Assembly: GCF_000150705.2 (NCBI RefSeq)
Contig: NW_015440948.1
Span: forward strand, 261,459-325,458
From: Paracoccidioides lutzii Pb01
Lineage: Eukaryota > Ascomycota > Eurotiomycetes > Onygenales > Ajellomycetaceae
Reading direction: 5' to 3'
DNA length: 64,000 nucleotides
Shown here: piece by piece, positions 33,347 to 46,486 of the stretch
How the letters are laid out: each line of letters opens with the position of its first letter
Position numbering within the stretch: position 1 is the stretch's first letter
The notes under the pieces: model-generated
Told to the model about the DNA's origin: nothing
The model's input: the letters and a program-made list of their open reading frames with translations, nothing else
The model's database searches: none
Translations under genes and position numbers: made by a program

Positions 33347-35332
33347 TTAACTGCTACTTGCAGTCGGCTTCGAGGGCTCGGTTCCAGAAATAGGGGAACA
33401 CTTGTCTAAGAACGTGGCAATGGGGATGTCCACAAGCTTCCTGTCGAATAGGGAGTTATCATTGTTGTTGATTTGAGACTTGATAGCTAGTACCATGTCA
33501 AAATTTGCGGCAGACACAACTTTTACGCCAGAGGTTAGGGTGTCGCCAGGGAAGCAGAACCCGTTTTCATCTTGATGCAGGGCATAATTAGTTAGATTTT
33601 TGCAACATTGACACTCAGAGAGCCTTGAAAAAGGAACTGGAACATACCAAAACCAGCCGTGGCATTGAGATTAATCGTCGGCACGCCAAATGTAAGCCCT
33701 GCCTCGATACCTGTATTATCGAGAACTTCCACGCCCAAGGTGAGTGCTATTTGCGGACCGGCCATAATATTCGCAGTAACGGATGCATTATCAAAGTCGA
33801 AAATGGGATCGACTTCGACATTATCAAAGCTTGTAACCTTGCTGTTTTCAAAATCGACAAGGTCAAGGGAGATCTTAGAGCCATTAGGGAGACTGGACTT
33901 GGCTCCAAAGGTGAATATTGCAGTTCCTGACACCTCTGCGTTACCTTGTATATTAAACGCCGCTTTAGCACCCAAGGTGAAAATATTGGGGACAACAATG
34001 CCTGCCCCTGGGATGGCAGCCTCAAAAATGGGTTGGTCAAAGTTGAAAATTTCGAGGCCTGGGGCTGTTTGAGAGACTTCTGCTTGCAACTGAATTGTAG
34101 CACGCAAGTCTTGTGGTTCGATTTCCAGAAGGAGAGATGAGGGTTGGAAGTTCTCAACCTGATGGCGCATATTTAGCAATGGTTATTTCCATTGGATCTG
34201 GGAATAAAAGTGTTGTGTACCTTCACAGATCCGGTTGTTGCGAAGCTGGCTTCGGCAAAGCAATCGTTGCAGGAAAGTTTCAAGCGGGGTGGATTTCTGA
34301 GTAGCAAATGTTAACCGTACCCTCAGCATGCGACAGGATAAGGAGTACAACGTACTTCGTAAAATCCTCAAACAGCAGCTTCGTCACTCCTTTCTCTCCC
34401 ACAGAGAATGGAATAGTTACAGATTTAGAAAGGTCGCCAGCTCCAATGCCTTTGATCTTATCAGCCACAACATCAAAACCATCTTTAGCCTTGTCAAGCA
34501 AGTCTTTAAGACCACGAGCACGCAGAGACCTCGTCGTTGAAGGAGGTACATTAATTTTGCCAAAAGACATGTCGAAAGTGCCAGCAACCTCATTCCAGTT
34601 AGCCAGAGTGGAATTAAGGAAGACGGTATTATTAGACTCGTCATTATCGACGTCAGTGATACTTGGAAATTTTTTTTTTTTTGATTAATCACGATATACA
34701 GATCATATTGCTAGGAGCGAGGAAGACATACCGATAGCTCTGTCGTTCATCAGCCGGACCACACCCATCATGGTTCGCAATCATGAGAAATTGCCTATCC
34801 GTAACTTCATTGATATATGACCATGACTTTATGGCGTAATTGAAAGCATCTGTAGATTTAAAAGTAAGAGAGATACGCCCGTCGTTTCCATCGCAGTCCA
34901 CCACAGACGTTAACCCCTCGAACGCCTCCATCATGACAATTGGCATATTAGGATCCGCATAGAGAGTCATATCCGCAAGCCGGATCGTTTGCTTGTCTAG
35001 CAAGAAGGGAAATGAAATGTAACATCAGCATCAAAATAAATTCTCAATCGATCCACCCTTTATAACAACGTAAGAAACCTAGAATATTGACCTCCCACTT
35101 TCCCGAAGACCATCCGCACCCTATCAGCGGGATCGATATTCGTGAAACGTGTAGTATCCCGCACCTCGATACTCCCAGTATCTCTTGACGTCAGCACATT
35201 GATTGGTTTGTAGATGGGAGCATCACTGCGATTCCCCAGTCCATTGCGCGAAGACAAACGTCCAATATGAGCTGCTGCACAACCAAATCCCGCAAGAACA
35301 GAGGCAACGATAGCAAAGAACGACATGTGCAT
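33347..35332 (-). CDS. Secreted protein of unknown function
   Basis: Exons are complement(33347..33570, 33648..34158, 34221..34296, 34356..34661, 34732..34996, 35092..35332), 1623 nt, 540 aa, with every junction keeping frame. The N-terminus, from MHMSFFAIVASVLAGFGCAA, is a clear signal peptide. Residues of about 85-170 form a beta-rich module (RLADMTLYADPNMPIVMMEA, then SLTFKSTDAFNYAIKSWS and ANHDGCGPADERQSYR). A Lys/Arg and Cys-containing middle follows (RLKLSCNDCFAEASF), and then a long all-beta C-terminal domain rich in Asn and aliphatic residues (GLEIFNFDQPIFEAAIPGAG). It ends in a Ser/Thr-rich tail without a clear GPI signal. The layout resembles the fungal secreted proteins with paired DUF7029/DUF7223 domains; that match is from memory and is tentative. 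It is probably a cell-wall or extracellular protein. Confidence 0.75.
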
Positions 35333-37447
35333 TTTCAAATGTGCCTCAAAAAGACATAAATCAAACACAAAAAAATAATAATCAAAGAATGGGTAGAGAG
35401 TGACTGAATGCAAATGAAAGAATGAAGAGAAGATAAATTCAAGAGCAGCGAATCTATCACATCTTGGATAGGGGTTTAGAGGAGTCTGCACACAGCAATG
35501 GGGATTACGATAAATATATCAGGGGAACCAGCGTCCATTTTTCATCCCATATTTCTCTCATCAGAAAGCTGGAGCAAGGAGTGAAGCGAGAAAGGTTAGA
35601 ATGCAAAAGGCATCAGCCCCTTCGCTTCATCAAGCGATGCATTCATACTCCTCGTCTACCCCTTACCATTGTAAAGAATCCGAACGAACGGCATGCCGCT
35701 ACCGTCCCAAACACACAGAAGCTCTGTCCATTGGACCTCTGAACTAGATGAGGGGCGAGTAAAGATCTGCAGCAGTCTGAAAAGCTCCCTTGCCCCTATC
35801 AGCTCTAGCAATCGGCCACTGTGGAGCCAGCATCGAATCATACGTGATCCATGGATTTCGGGATGTAATGAAATAGGGCCGTGTCTGATCCTGGTCGGAA
35901 CGGGATAACTATAGAAAATTAACAACAACATCTGGAGGGCCTGGTGGTTAGAATGCCCCTAGGCCCCAAGGCTGAAACAGATTGCAGCCGTTCTGTAGTA
36001 GAACGTAACAAGCTGAAGCAAGGAGCAAAGGGTTTGTCAATGGCTTCATATGTTAGAACTGTCAAGGTGTAAGTTTGTTGGTTATTAATTGATAGGATGC
36101 AACTGAAGTGGAGAGCGCCAGCCAACCAGTGCCCCATCGATTTGAAGTTCTCCTTTGGAGGGATCGCCAACCAAAGTTGATGGTTAGTTAAAAAGGGGGA
36201 GATTGACATGACGGTAACCTAACTAGTTAAAAAGTTTCTTGTAACAATTCCCCAGTCACTTCGGACTCGAATGACCCTGAGCAGCAGAAGGAAGCTGGCT
36301 TGAAACTGACCAGCAAGTGGGATTCGAAACAGCGGTTTAGACTTGAAAGTCCTCTCTCTGTCTTAAATATGCGAAACTGTGGTCGTATCTGCAAATATTC
36401 ACCATATTTTAAACCCGTTGTACCCGCATCTTTAAATAACTAGCATGTTCCCAATAAAAACATATAGATACTCGGTTTTCTGTCGTTTAATCTCTTGCTC
36501 TCAGCGCATAAAATAGGAGAAGAGTAACAGAAGAAAAAAGGGCCCGACTAGGTACCTGCTTCAAGCTCTGTAGTTATTATTGTCCATTCAAAAAATAGGA
36601 CCAACTACAGTGCTCCGTCATCTACGAAGTCCGTCCACACCTTTCAAGGACATGCATACATACCTGTAGCTGGGGGTGCATATAAGTACTTTGCTTCATT
36701 ATTTCTTATAAGCGTCTGGTTACAACCAACATCGCCTGCCAGTCTCTGTCTCCATCTGAGGAGAATACTAACTATGCTATGTCCTCAGTCAACTTAAATG
36801 TTGTTATCTTCGAGGGAAGGCTGGGTTATCGTATTTACCCTTGATTCAAGTGATACATCAAATTTTACGAATCTAACAGACGACATCAAAGAATGCCGCG
36901 GAGGAAAAGGGCGATCGCAGGAAGGCATTTGAAGAATGAATAGAGGGGAAATCATCAATAATTAATCAGTTCGAAACCAAGGGTTGGGGGATAGAGGCTA
37001 AATTAAATAGAGCAAAAAGAGGTTGTTCAAATACATTAAGTGTAGGAGGTTATTTACGAATGGAATGGGCAACAAGGTAAAACTGAAATTAAGTGTGAAA
37101 AGATACAGAGAGATGCAACATTAAAACACGAAAGAAAGAGGCATGAAACTAGACACAAGAGATACGAAAAGAGGGCGGGAAGGAAAGGAAAGGGAAGGGA
37201 AAAGAAGAAGACAAAATAATAAATAAAACAAATTAAGGGAAAACCTTGGTCCCAACCCAGTAATTACTATCATCTCACATCTCTAGGTATAAAAACTGGG
37301 TTTCTGTCTTTTTGCTCATTTAGGTCTTGAAATCATGAGAAACGCTTCAACAACCGACCCATCACCCTTCAATACTTTTCCACCCGTGTAAATATCATTA
37401 TCGGCCTCTAGCTTAACGTACACAACAACCCTGTTCGAACAAACAAC
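35333..37447. other. 2.1-kb spacer between the secreted protein (5') and clathrin heavy chain (3')
   Basis: No gene is supported. AACTAGTTAA near 36220..36229 is another copy of the TAACTA-type motif. An isolated B-box-like stretch at 36311..36321 has no matching tRNA body. Confidence 0.45.
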
Positions 37448-40400
37448 TCAAAACGGTCTGAATCCGGTTGGCTGCGGTGTAATCCCATTCGCATGTCCGA
37501 ACGGAATAGGACTGACAGACGGCTGCACCCCAAGCCCAGAGCCCGTTGCCGATGCGGGGCCCTGCGTAAGCATAAGTCTCGATCCACCGAGGACAGGCGT
37601 ATTGTCTTCTTCCTTTTGCTGGGAAGCTTCGCGGGCTTTGCGCTCCTCATTATCCTTCTTGAGCATCTCGATTGTGCGCACTTGCTGGCTGAGCAGGTTA
37701 ATCATGTATGGCATGGAAAAGTCGTTGAGGTTGTAGCGCCAGGAGATTTCCATGACGACATCGGGACGGATTAGATCATAGCAGGCGTAAAGCATGCCAA
37801 CGTAGCATTCTCGGCTGCCAATATCGACGAACTGGTGAGTGGGATTGGTTAGTATATTACAGTTAACGTCAGCAAAAAGAAAGCAGAGAGAAACACACGT
37901 ATCGTAGCAACTCCTCGACAACATCGGTCTTGCCAGAAATAGCAGCAGTCTCAATAGCATCCTTGAAAAGCTTATCCTGCTTCGACAAGGAAATCGACTT
38001 CTCCCACCGCTTGTTCTTCCTGTAGATGCTAGCGGCAATCTGTCTGAAAAAGACCAGGTCATGCTTCTCAAGTCTCTGAGCAAGTTCGACAGGATCATAA
38101 TTATCATAATTCTCAACCGAATCCCGCAATGTCTTATAGTCCTCCTCTTCAATCAACAAATCATTAATAGCATTGTTGACTGCTTTCTTGTTCTGTGGTT
38201 GCACGTTGAGCAAGAATGGTTTGATCAAGGGGATATTATCAGATTTCTCAAACATGCGCACGACGCGGTTGACATCAATGCGTGGCGTAAGGGCTTGGAG
38301 CAGATCCGTCAGCAGCAGAGGTTGTTCCTGCAGGTAAAAGTTCAGTGCGCGGTAGTAAATTTCCAGATTGGCGACCTTGACTATGATATCCTTGAAAGAA
38401 TGGTGTTCCCAGGCATCTGCTGCACGCTCCATCATGGCGAGCGCAGCATTATCCCATTCATCATAGTGGCAGTACAAGAACACCAGCTCAGGCCATAGGT
38501 TTGCCTCCTCGCAGGCTCGGATCATCTTCGGGATGTTGATTCGCGTCCAGAAGAGTTTCAGATGTTCCATTACTCTGTCAGGATGGTACTTGGAAAGTGC
38601 AATACCCAGTTCCGTGAACATGCCCATGTGCGCTCGCTCCAGACCAAGCCCGGCTTCCAAGACAGCAATAAGCTCATCGAAATAACCATTGCGCTCGTAT
38701 TGGCGAACCAAATCCTGCAATTCCTCCGCGTGGACGATGAGATTGAGACCGCAAATCTGAGCGAGGCGAAATTCCTTCTTAGACACGCAGGCCTCGCTGA
38801 CTTGCTTCCAGACTTTGGCGTTGTTTGCTTTCCGCGCGCACTCGACAGCAGCCTGATATTCTTCCAGATGGACAAGGGTGGTTGCAAGTTTCGCCCAGTT
38901 GGAGATGCTGGTATAGAAGATCTTGGCAGCTTGGTGGAAACCTTCCTCGTATGCCTTGTCACCAGATGCTTCGACGTCTGCCACGTTAATACCGTGCAGG
39001 AAATCCTCGAGTTCACTTAGCTGATCCAGTCTAGCATAGGCAAAAGCCAAGGCAGTATCAACTGCTGGTTCCCGCAAGGTTTTCCGAGCCATTTTGAGAA
39101 ACTCGACGAGATCCTCGTCCTTGCCGGCGTGAGTGGCTGTTTCGATGACTTCATTGTAATTCGATGGGTCACCTGCACGGATGTATGAAGCAATTGAATC
39201 AGAGACACGAAGACCATCCAACTGAGCCTTAGCAACCTTGCTCCAAACTTCAGGAAGTTCAACACGCTCCGCATATTCCTGTGCACGATCGATGCTAACG
39301 ATGGAATCAACAAGGACATTAGTAGCAGCCAGATGACTATCAACCTTCTTGTAGATTTCAAAAGCCTCCTCATACAACCCTACAGAAATACACATAGTCG
39401 CAATTTCATCTGCATTGAACTCAGAAAGTTTATGGATGTAATCCATCAGACGACCCTTATCGGCTTTGGCAGCAGTAAGCATCAACAGATTTTGCAAACT
39501 GCTGTTATCGCTGAAAGGTGATGGCTCCAAAATGATCTTTTCCAAAAGCTCAATGAGTTCTCCAGGCAAATCAGCATCGAGGAAAGCCTTAACGGCAACG
39601 GACACCTTATCTGGCTCGGCAGACTCGGGCACAGCAGTGGCAATGACCTGGTCGACCAAAGAGCGGCGGTGGATGTTATTGACGTTAAGGACAAACGCCC
39701 AGATTTCAGGGTCAGCACGGTCCAAAAGGTATCGAGCTTGCGCTCGGTACATAGAGTTCTCGTTGGTGATATTAATAAGCTCAAGATCATTCTGACCCTT
39801 GCTATATGCAACATAGGCGAGGTTGGGATCGCGCTTCTCACAGTACTTTCCAACGGTAAGAGTATCGTAGAGATCGTTCTCCTTCAAAAACTTTTCTGGG
39901 TTGTTATTACTATCGATGTAAATCTTAGCGAGGGCATTGTAAACTGCCTGTTGCTGGTTGCCCATGGCAAGTGTATTCTCTAGGAATGGGAGAAGAATCT
40001 TAAGACGGTTTCGGGACTCAACCTCAGAAACAAGGTCATCGATGGGGATCGAGGCCGCGTCAACGCTAGCCAGAAGGTTTTTGATGACGCTCTCGTCGCA
40101 ATCAACATCCAACAGACCGCCAACGACGGCTGGGGTTCTTGATGGATTCACCCGCTGAACGTAGACCTCGATGGACTTATATTGCTGGCTTTGGTAAAGA
40201 TAGAGTACAAGGTCATGAATGAAGTTGAAACGGTCGCAGACGATGATTAAGGGCAACTGTTCCGTGAGGCGAGCTTCCTTCAAGAAATTCTTGACCTTCT
40301 CCGGGTTGTAGTAGTTGCTTTCCCGGCAGATACGCTCTACTTCAGTCAGCTGGTTCATCTTGGTCGCGGCCTCGATATATTTGAAATGAACATCAGGATC

Positions 40401-43039
40401 CTCGCTGAGATTTACAATACTGCCAAGGTAATAGTAAAGACCTTCAGCAGTTCGGTACTTCTCCAGGAGATTGATCAGGTTAGTTGGTCCCAGGAGATCC
40501 GAAAACTTCGTGGCAATCTGGACGACAGCTGACAGATTTTGACGAAGGTTAACCTTCAGCATTTCATTCATGCACTCCAAACACTGGTCAACTGATAGAC
40601 GTCCGAAGTAGTTCATTAACCATTCAGGGTTCAATTTGTCAGTGCGGACGATATTTCTCATGATAATAGTAGGATCATCAGTATTCTCCAGCGCACGTTG
40701 GTAGAGTTGCGCATTTTCGCAAAGCTGCGATATCCTTCCCTTGTCATAGTGTGTAAACATCTCATTGCCAAGAATAGCGTCTGCCACCTGCGGAGCGTTG
40801 ACAAGGTTCATCTCCAGCAATCTCGTTTGGAGATGGGCATGCTCAGGCTTGTTGTCTTTTAGGGCATCGAGAAGAAAAGCAGTGGCTTGCTGGATCATGT
40901 TCTGGGAGATGAACACGTCAACAACGCGATCCAAGTCAACAAGGGCACCATTTTCGTCGCTGGCAAGCTGTGCAGCGAACTCTGCACACTTCTCAGGGTT
41001 AACGCGCACGATATGTTGAAGAAGCTGGATGTAGTCTGGTTGGTAACCGGCTTGCTTCGAATAGGCCAAAATTTTGTCGAATTGACCGGTTTCGGCAAAC
41101 CCAGCAACAACCTTATGTGGTACATTGGCCTTGAGGTAAATGTTCAGAGCAAGATTCATATCATGCGGGCGGACCATATCACCAAGCTCCTCTGAGCAAC
41201 CAAGCTTGTTTTCGGCCATCCACTTCTCCAACAGATGCTTTCGACCTTGTTGCAGTACCGGTCTCACGAGTTCCACACTCTCATATTGATTCATCCCACC
41301 TTGATCAAGGAGCATTCCAAAGTATTGCAAGATAACAGACATGCCGGTTGAAGGCTGTGGAGCATTCTTGAGGATATTAATCGTTGCAGGGGTACGAAGG
41401 AACCCGCGGGGAGAATTGGCAGCGACTTTGGCAGCTTCTGTATACTGTCCCTGTGCTACCAACGTGTCAAATTGTCTCTTAAGGAGGTCGTCGGCGCCAG
41501 GAAGTCCCCCCTTCGAGGCGAGTCTCACAGCAAGCCCCGGATTGTTCAACTTTTCTAGGATGTACGGGATTATCTTATTTTCATCGACACTAACGGCAAG
41601 AACTTGTCCATGACGGTTGACACCCACGAGACCGGCCGAATCCGAATCGGGAACTGTGACGAATATCGGCTTAGAAGAAATTCTGCTCAGGAACAGACAG
41701 TTGCCGGTTTCCAGGTCGTAGAGATGAATGAATCCAAACTTGGTCACGATGTATGCAATATCATATCTTTTAGAAACCTGAATCGCAGTGGGGAAATCTA
41801 GTACGGCTTCCGGCGGAAAGAAGAGGTCCACAGCTTTCTTGGAAAATTTCTTGCTAGGATTCTGATTGTCAATTTCCACAATGTGTAATTTCGCACCAAT
41901 CGCAGATCGAACGGCGAATGTGAAAATCTTTGTCTCCATTGGATTCCCTTCGACTCGAATGGTGCCGAAGGCAGCAGCCTGTCCTTCGATTACCTGAGAA
42001 TTCTGGTGCGTACGGGAATATAGCTGAATCTTCCCAGTAATGGAATTGTCTTCTTTTCTTTGGATGGCAACAAGTGCCGACCAGTTCTGGTCCTCTGTTG
42101 TTCGGTAGTGGGTGATTTGCCATTTCTAGACGAACAAAGGGAAGATGGTGATCAGAATAACCAAGCACACTACATTTTGTAGAATAAAAAAATAAACTTA
42201 CCTTGCTTTCATCGAATTCACCGTCTTTCTTAATTGGCTCCCTCAAAGTAGACGCTTCAATAGGCTGGCTCTTTTCCTCGAAGACGTCCCAGTGGTAGAT
42301 GCGGTCTCCGGTCACTAGGGCAAGAGTTCGTTCACTAATCCATTTCCAGAACAGAATCTCACGCCTAAATATGACGTCCTTGATGACCTGTTCGTTCTGG
42401 AGGTTGATAACCCGAAGATTTCCAGTTGCCAGCCTGACGGCGATGACATGTTTATTCCAGTGCATAATGGCATTGTCGCCCGGGATCGAACGACGGTTGA
42501 CTTCAGCTGGATTGTGGGGGTTAACAACGACGATTTGTTGTTGATTGCCGGTCTGTTGCCGTACACAGACGAAGTGATCGGACTCTAGGGTCTGTTTGTT
42601 TCCCGTGAGAAGTTAGATTTATCGGTTCCACGACGCAAACAGATGTTGGAGAGCAAGATGCAAGGAAGTGGGAAAAGCATTAAATTACTTACGCATGAAT
42701 CAGAACCAATTGCATTCTCCTAGATAAAGAGCAAATGCATTATTAGTACACAATCCATTTGCAAATAGGTTGCCAATTCGGTTGCTATTTATGTGCAGTT
42801 CCAAATTGGCCCGTGGACGGAGATAAGGCAGAACAATAATAATATCAATCTTCCTGTGGCTGGCAAACATACCAAAACGCCGATGGATTGCAACTGCATT
42901 CATTTGGAAGCAAAGTCAGCCTTGAATAATTCATAGAACGGATTCTCGAGTCCCAGTGTCCCATGGAGCAGGGAAACGAAGATCTACATACCTGTAAAAG
43001 TTCCGTGAACTTGATGGGGATGTCTGTGGGATTGGCCAT
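37448..43039 (-). CDS. CHC1: Clathrin heavy chain
   Basis: This is the triskelion leg protein coating endocytic and trans-Golgi vesicles. Exons are complement(37448..37831, 37899..42125, 42202..42591, 42693..42719, 42873..42893, 42992..43039), 5097 nt, 1698 aa, the expected size. The N-terminal beta-propeller begins IPIKFTELLQ and LQSIGVL, then TLESDHFVCVRQQTG and VIFRREILFWKWISERTLAL. The bulk is clathrin heavy-chain repeats (e.g. LQLYSR-type propeller strands, then AAKVAANSPRGFLRTPATI and RDPNLAYVAYSKGQNDLELI). The C-terminal trimerization region contains IGSRECYVGMLYACYDLIRP and the tail ends ITPQPTGFRPF. Exons 2 and 3 are only 21 and 27 nt, but both encode conserved residues and have canonical sites. 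An E-box (CACGTG, 43359..43364) lies about 320 bp upstream. Confidence 0.96.
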
Positions 43040-44449
43040 GATTGCGAAAAGGGCCGTAGGATGACGACCTCATACACACACACCCTAACAACAAAACGCC
43101 AGCGCCAGAAACAGAGGTCACACGGAATGGAAACAGAAAAGATGCGACCAGAGCCAAAAAAGGAGAGATGGAGATAAGGAGATAAGGAATTGCCGGTGGA
43201 GAGGGAGATGGCGTAATGCCCTGATCTAAGGTAGGTATGGCGGATTAGAGGACGTTGCTGATGGAGGTTTGTTGACGGAGAGCTGCGGTCGTTGAGTAAG
43301 TCTGGGAAATAACCAGGAGATGAAGTTTCAAGATGCTGTCGTGGCCTGGCGGCTGAGTCACGTGGCTGCCCCCATAGTTGGAAACAAACCCCCGGATATT
43401 TCCTTGTGCACTGTTAGCCTCTCATATTGATGATATATATGCACATCTACATTCTCTAAGACCGATTCCCATTTTCACTATCCCTTAAGGCAATGACTTT
43501 AATTCTTCATCATATCAAACCATGTATCCCCTAAAGAAATCGAAGAAAACATACACACACACACACACACAAAAAAAAAAAAAAACCCCCAAAACCCAAA
43601 ACCCTGCAATCAGAGAAGATGGAAAATTAGCCCGTAGTAAGAATGCAAACACAGAAAACAGATAAAACATGAATGATCTCCATCTCTCTGTACGGAGTAC
43701 GGCACTGTAGATACCTGTTCATCCTTCCCTCCAGCTTCCCGAGACAATGCAGGAAAAGGGAAAAGCCCAAAATAAAACTATCCATTTATTCGTCACCTTC
43801 GTCCGTCCCGTCTACCCATTTCACCCTGATCAAGGTAAATTTAAAATCTCAAACCTCATCAGAATTTGGTTGTACGCCGTAGCAATGCCAGGATTGAAAA
43901 TCACATATATTAATATAAACATATTTCAAAATATCCCTATCAACTCCCGAGACACAAATATCAATACCTTTATACCGTTAGTGTCACAAAGCCGGAGATA
44001 TGATATAGTACGGTACGAGCATAACATCTGCTAACCTCCGCTCCTCCCAATGCCAAGAACTTTCTGCTCCGTCCTTGGAAGTCAGCCAAAACCTCCCCCT
44101 TTTCATTCCGCCTCCACCCACGTATCGCTTTCTCACATCAGTTCCTCATACAAAGGTTGTAGAAAAAATTGTTGAAATTGTTGCCCTTTCCCATCTATCT
44201 ATCTATACCCATAGCGTTGAACCGTCGTACTTTTTAACACATTGAAAATCCCTATCAGCTATTCCTGGTTATATATACCTAGGGTAGTAGGTTCCTAGGT
44301 AGGCAGAAGCTCTCCTCTCCTCCATTGACTTTGCGATCACCGCTATTTCTAATTCATGTATCTCCAATACACAAATAAATATGAAAAATGGAATCATAGG
44401 AAGGAAATAAACACCCGAGCCTCCCCAATCTCATCCGCCACCAACCAAA
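43040..44449. other. Spacer between CHC1 (5') and ADE16/17 (3')
   Basis: This holds the CHC1 promoter region with CACGTG at 43359..43364, an (AC)n-A15-C5 simple repeat at about 43551..43590, and AT-rich sequence. No gene is seen. Confidence 0.5.
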
Positions 44450-46486
44450 TCAATGGTGAAACAACCTAATCCCCTGCTCCACAAACACAATTCCCAATTT
44501 CTCCGCCGTTTCAAACACAGGCACATCATTCTGACTCCCAGTAGGAGCAGCGATATACTTGGCACCCGAACGCGCAGCGCGGAACACATTATCCGTAAAG
44601 GGGAACTAAAAAAAAAAAAAAAAAAAGGGGTACTGCCGTTAGCAAATCAAATCAACCAAAACAGGGCATGGAATCCAATCATCAACCTACAAAAGCATCC
44701 GAAGAAACCGCCACCTCCCCCAACTGCGCCAACCACTTCTCCCTCTCCTCTGCCGTAAAAGGCGCCGGCACCCTCCCTTCCTCAAATACCTTCTCAAACT
44801 CTACCCTCTCCACCCCATCCCTCGGCACCTGCCCCGAACACAACAAATCAATCGCATTACTCTTCTCCGGCCTCTTCGTGTTAGCCTTCCATCTCAAATT
44901 CAGTGCTCGCTCATGAAATCGCATCCACCAATTATCAGCCTTATCCCCCGCCAACCGTGTGCAGTGGATCCGACTCTGCTGTCCAGCCCCCAACCCGATA
45001 ACCTGCCCATTCAAAGCATAGCAAACAGAGTTGGACTGTGTGTATTTCAGCGCGATGGTGGCGACGGTGAGATCACGCTGGGCGCTTGCAGGGAGTTCTG
45101 TGATGGATTTCGGGGTTATTATTTTGTTGAAGGATTCGTGGGGTTTGATGAGGATGTCGTTGTGACGTTGGGAGAGCTGGATGCCGTAGACTGTGCGTGT
45201 TTCTTCGGTGGGCGGGTTGTAAGTTTCGTCCATTTGGAGGACGAGGTATTTTCCACCTTTTTTCTTGGAGAGGAGCGCGATGGCATCGGGACAGTAACCT
45301 GGCGCGATGACGCCGTCGGACACTTCGCGCGAGATGATTTTTGCAGTGGGCACATCGACAATATCTGATAGTGCGATCAAGTCGCCGAAGCTGGACATGC
45401 GGTCTGCACCTCTGGCACGGGCGTATGCCTGTGCGAGTCCCGACTCATCGATGCCAGCGATATCATCAACCATGTAGACTTTTTTCTCCTTCTCATTTAA
45501 CGGGACGCCAATGGCGGCGCCAGCGGGAGAAACGTGCTTGAAGCTCGCTGCGGCTGGGTAGCCCAGGGCCTGCTTGAGCTCCTTAACGAGTGGCCAGGCA
45601 TTCAGGGAGTCGAGAAGGTTGATGTACCCTGGCGCCCCACACAGGACTTTGAAGGGGAGTTTGGATTGCCTGGTAAATGCGCACGCGGGTTTCTGGTGTG
45701 GATTTGCGCCATAACGGAGGGGGATGTACTGCGTATCAGTAGCGTACTTCTTCCGGAAGAAGTCCGAGATCGCCTCGTCGTAGTCAGCTGTATGCTCAAA
45801 GGCCTTGAGAGCATATAGTTTCCTCTTTTTCTCAGAGACATCGCCCGCTTCAAGTTCCTGCAGAAATTCTGGGTAATCTTTGGGATCGCTGAGGATGGTG
45901 ACCCGGCAGTGGTTCTTCGCCGCAGCGCGCAGCAGAGTAACGCCGCCAATATCTATCTCCTCGACGGCTTCTTCGATGGTGACATTAACCTGAGCCACTG
46001 TTTGTTTGAAAGGGTACAGGTTGCAAACGATGTAGTCAACCTTGGCGATCTTCTGGGCTGCCAGATCTTGTTCATCGGATTCGATGTTCCGCGCAAGAAT
46101 TCCACCGTGCACGGCGGGGTGCAAGGTTTTGACGCGGCCACCCAACATTTCAGGCGCATGTGTGATCGCCGATACATCTCTAGGTTTGCAATGATTAGTT
46201 TCATGCTTTCAACATACGTGTGTGTGTATATATATATAGAAATTGATACACTCACTCAACAGGGAACCCAGCCTCCCTAATCAACTTCGCCGTTCCGCCA
46301 GACGCAAGCAACCGTACATTGTGCTTGACGAGGCCCTTGGCTAAGTCTAGCAGGCCAGTTTTATCGTAGACAGACAGAATCGCTGCAGATATCACCCGTG
46401 AATTAGTTACACAACGAATATAGAAGTGTATACAAAGCAGTTGAAGGTGGCAATGTGTCTAGATACGCACCTGACTTCTGCGCCAT
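44450..46486 (-). CDS. ADE17: Bifunctional AICAR transformylase / IMP cyclohydrolase
   Basis: This enzyme catalyses the last two steps of de novo purine synthesis: formylation of AICAR and closure to IMP. Exons are complement(44450..44605, 44691..46179, 46256..46382, 46471..46486), 1788 nt, 595 aa, close to yeast Ade16/17 (about 592). The N-terminal MGS-like cyclohydrolase domain reads AILSVYDKTGLLDLAKGLV, LLASGGTAKLIREAGFPVE and EMLGGRVKTLHPAVHGGILA. The transformylase domain has RYGANPHQKPA, FKHVSPAGAAIGVPL and GVIAPGYCPDAI. The end, FPFTDNVFRAARSGAK to GIRLFHH, is typical. The last acceptor is preceded by an 18-nt T tract. The start at MAQKS fits the family. An in-frame upstream ATG (46582) would add a 32-residue leader (MMADDMTLAQALKKS...), whose reality I cannot judge. 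Confidence 0.94.

Noticed and set aside
36297..36375. B-box-like TTCGAATCCC on the minus strand
   Set aside because: No matching T-stem, A-box or acceptor pairing within tRNA distance.
38061..39020. Plus-strand ORFs of 145-152 codons inside clathrin heavy chain
   Set aside because: Antisense to an intact, conserved 4.2-kb exon; no protein-family character.
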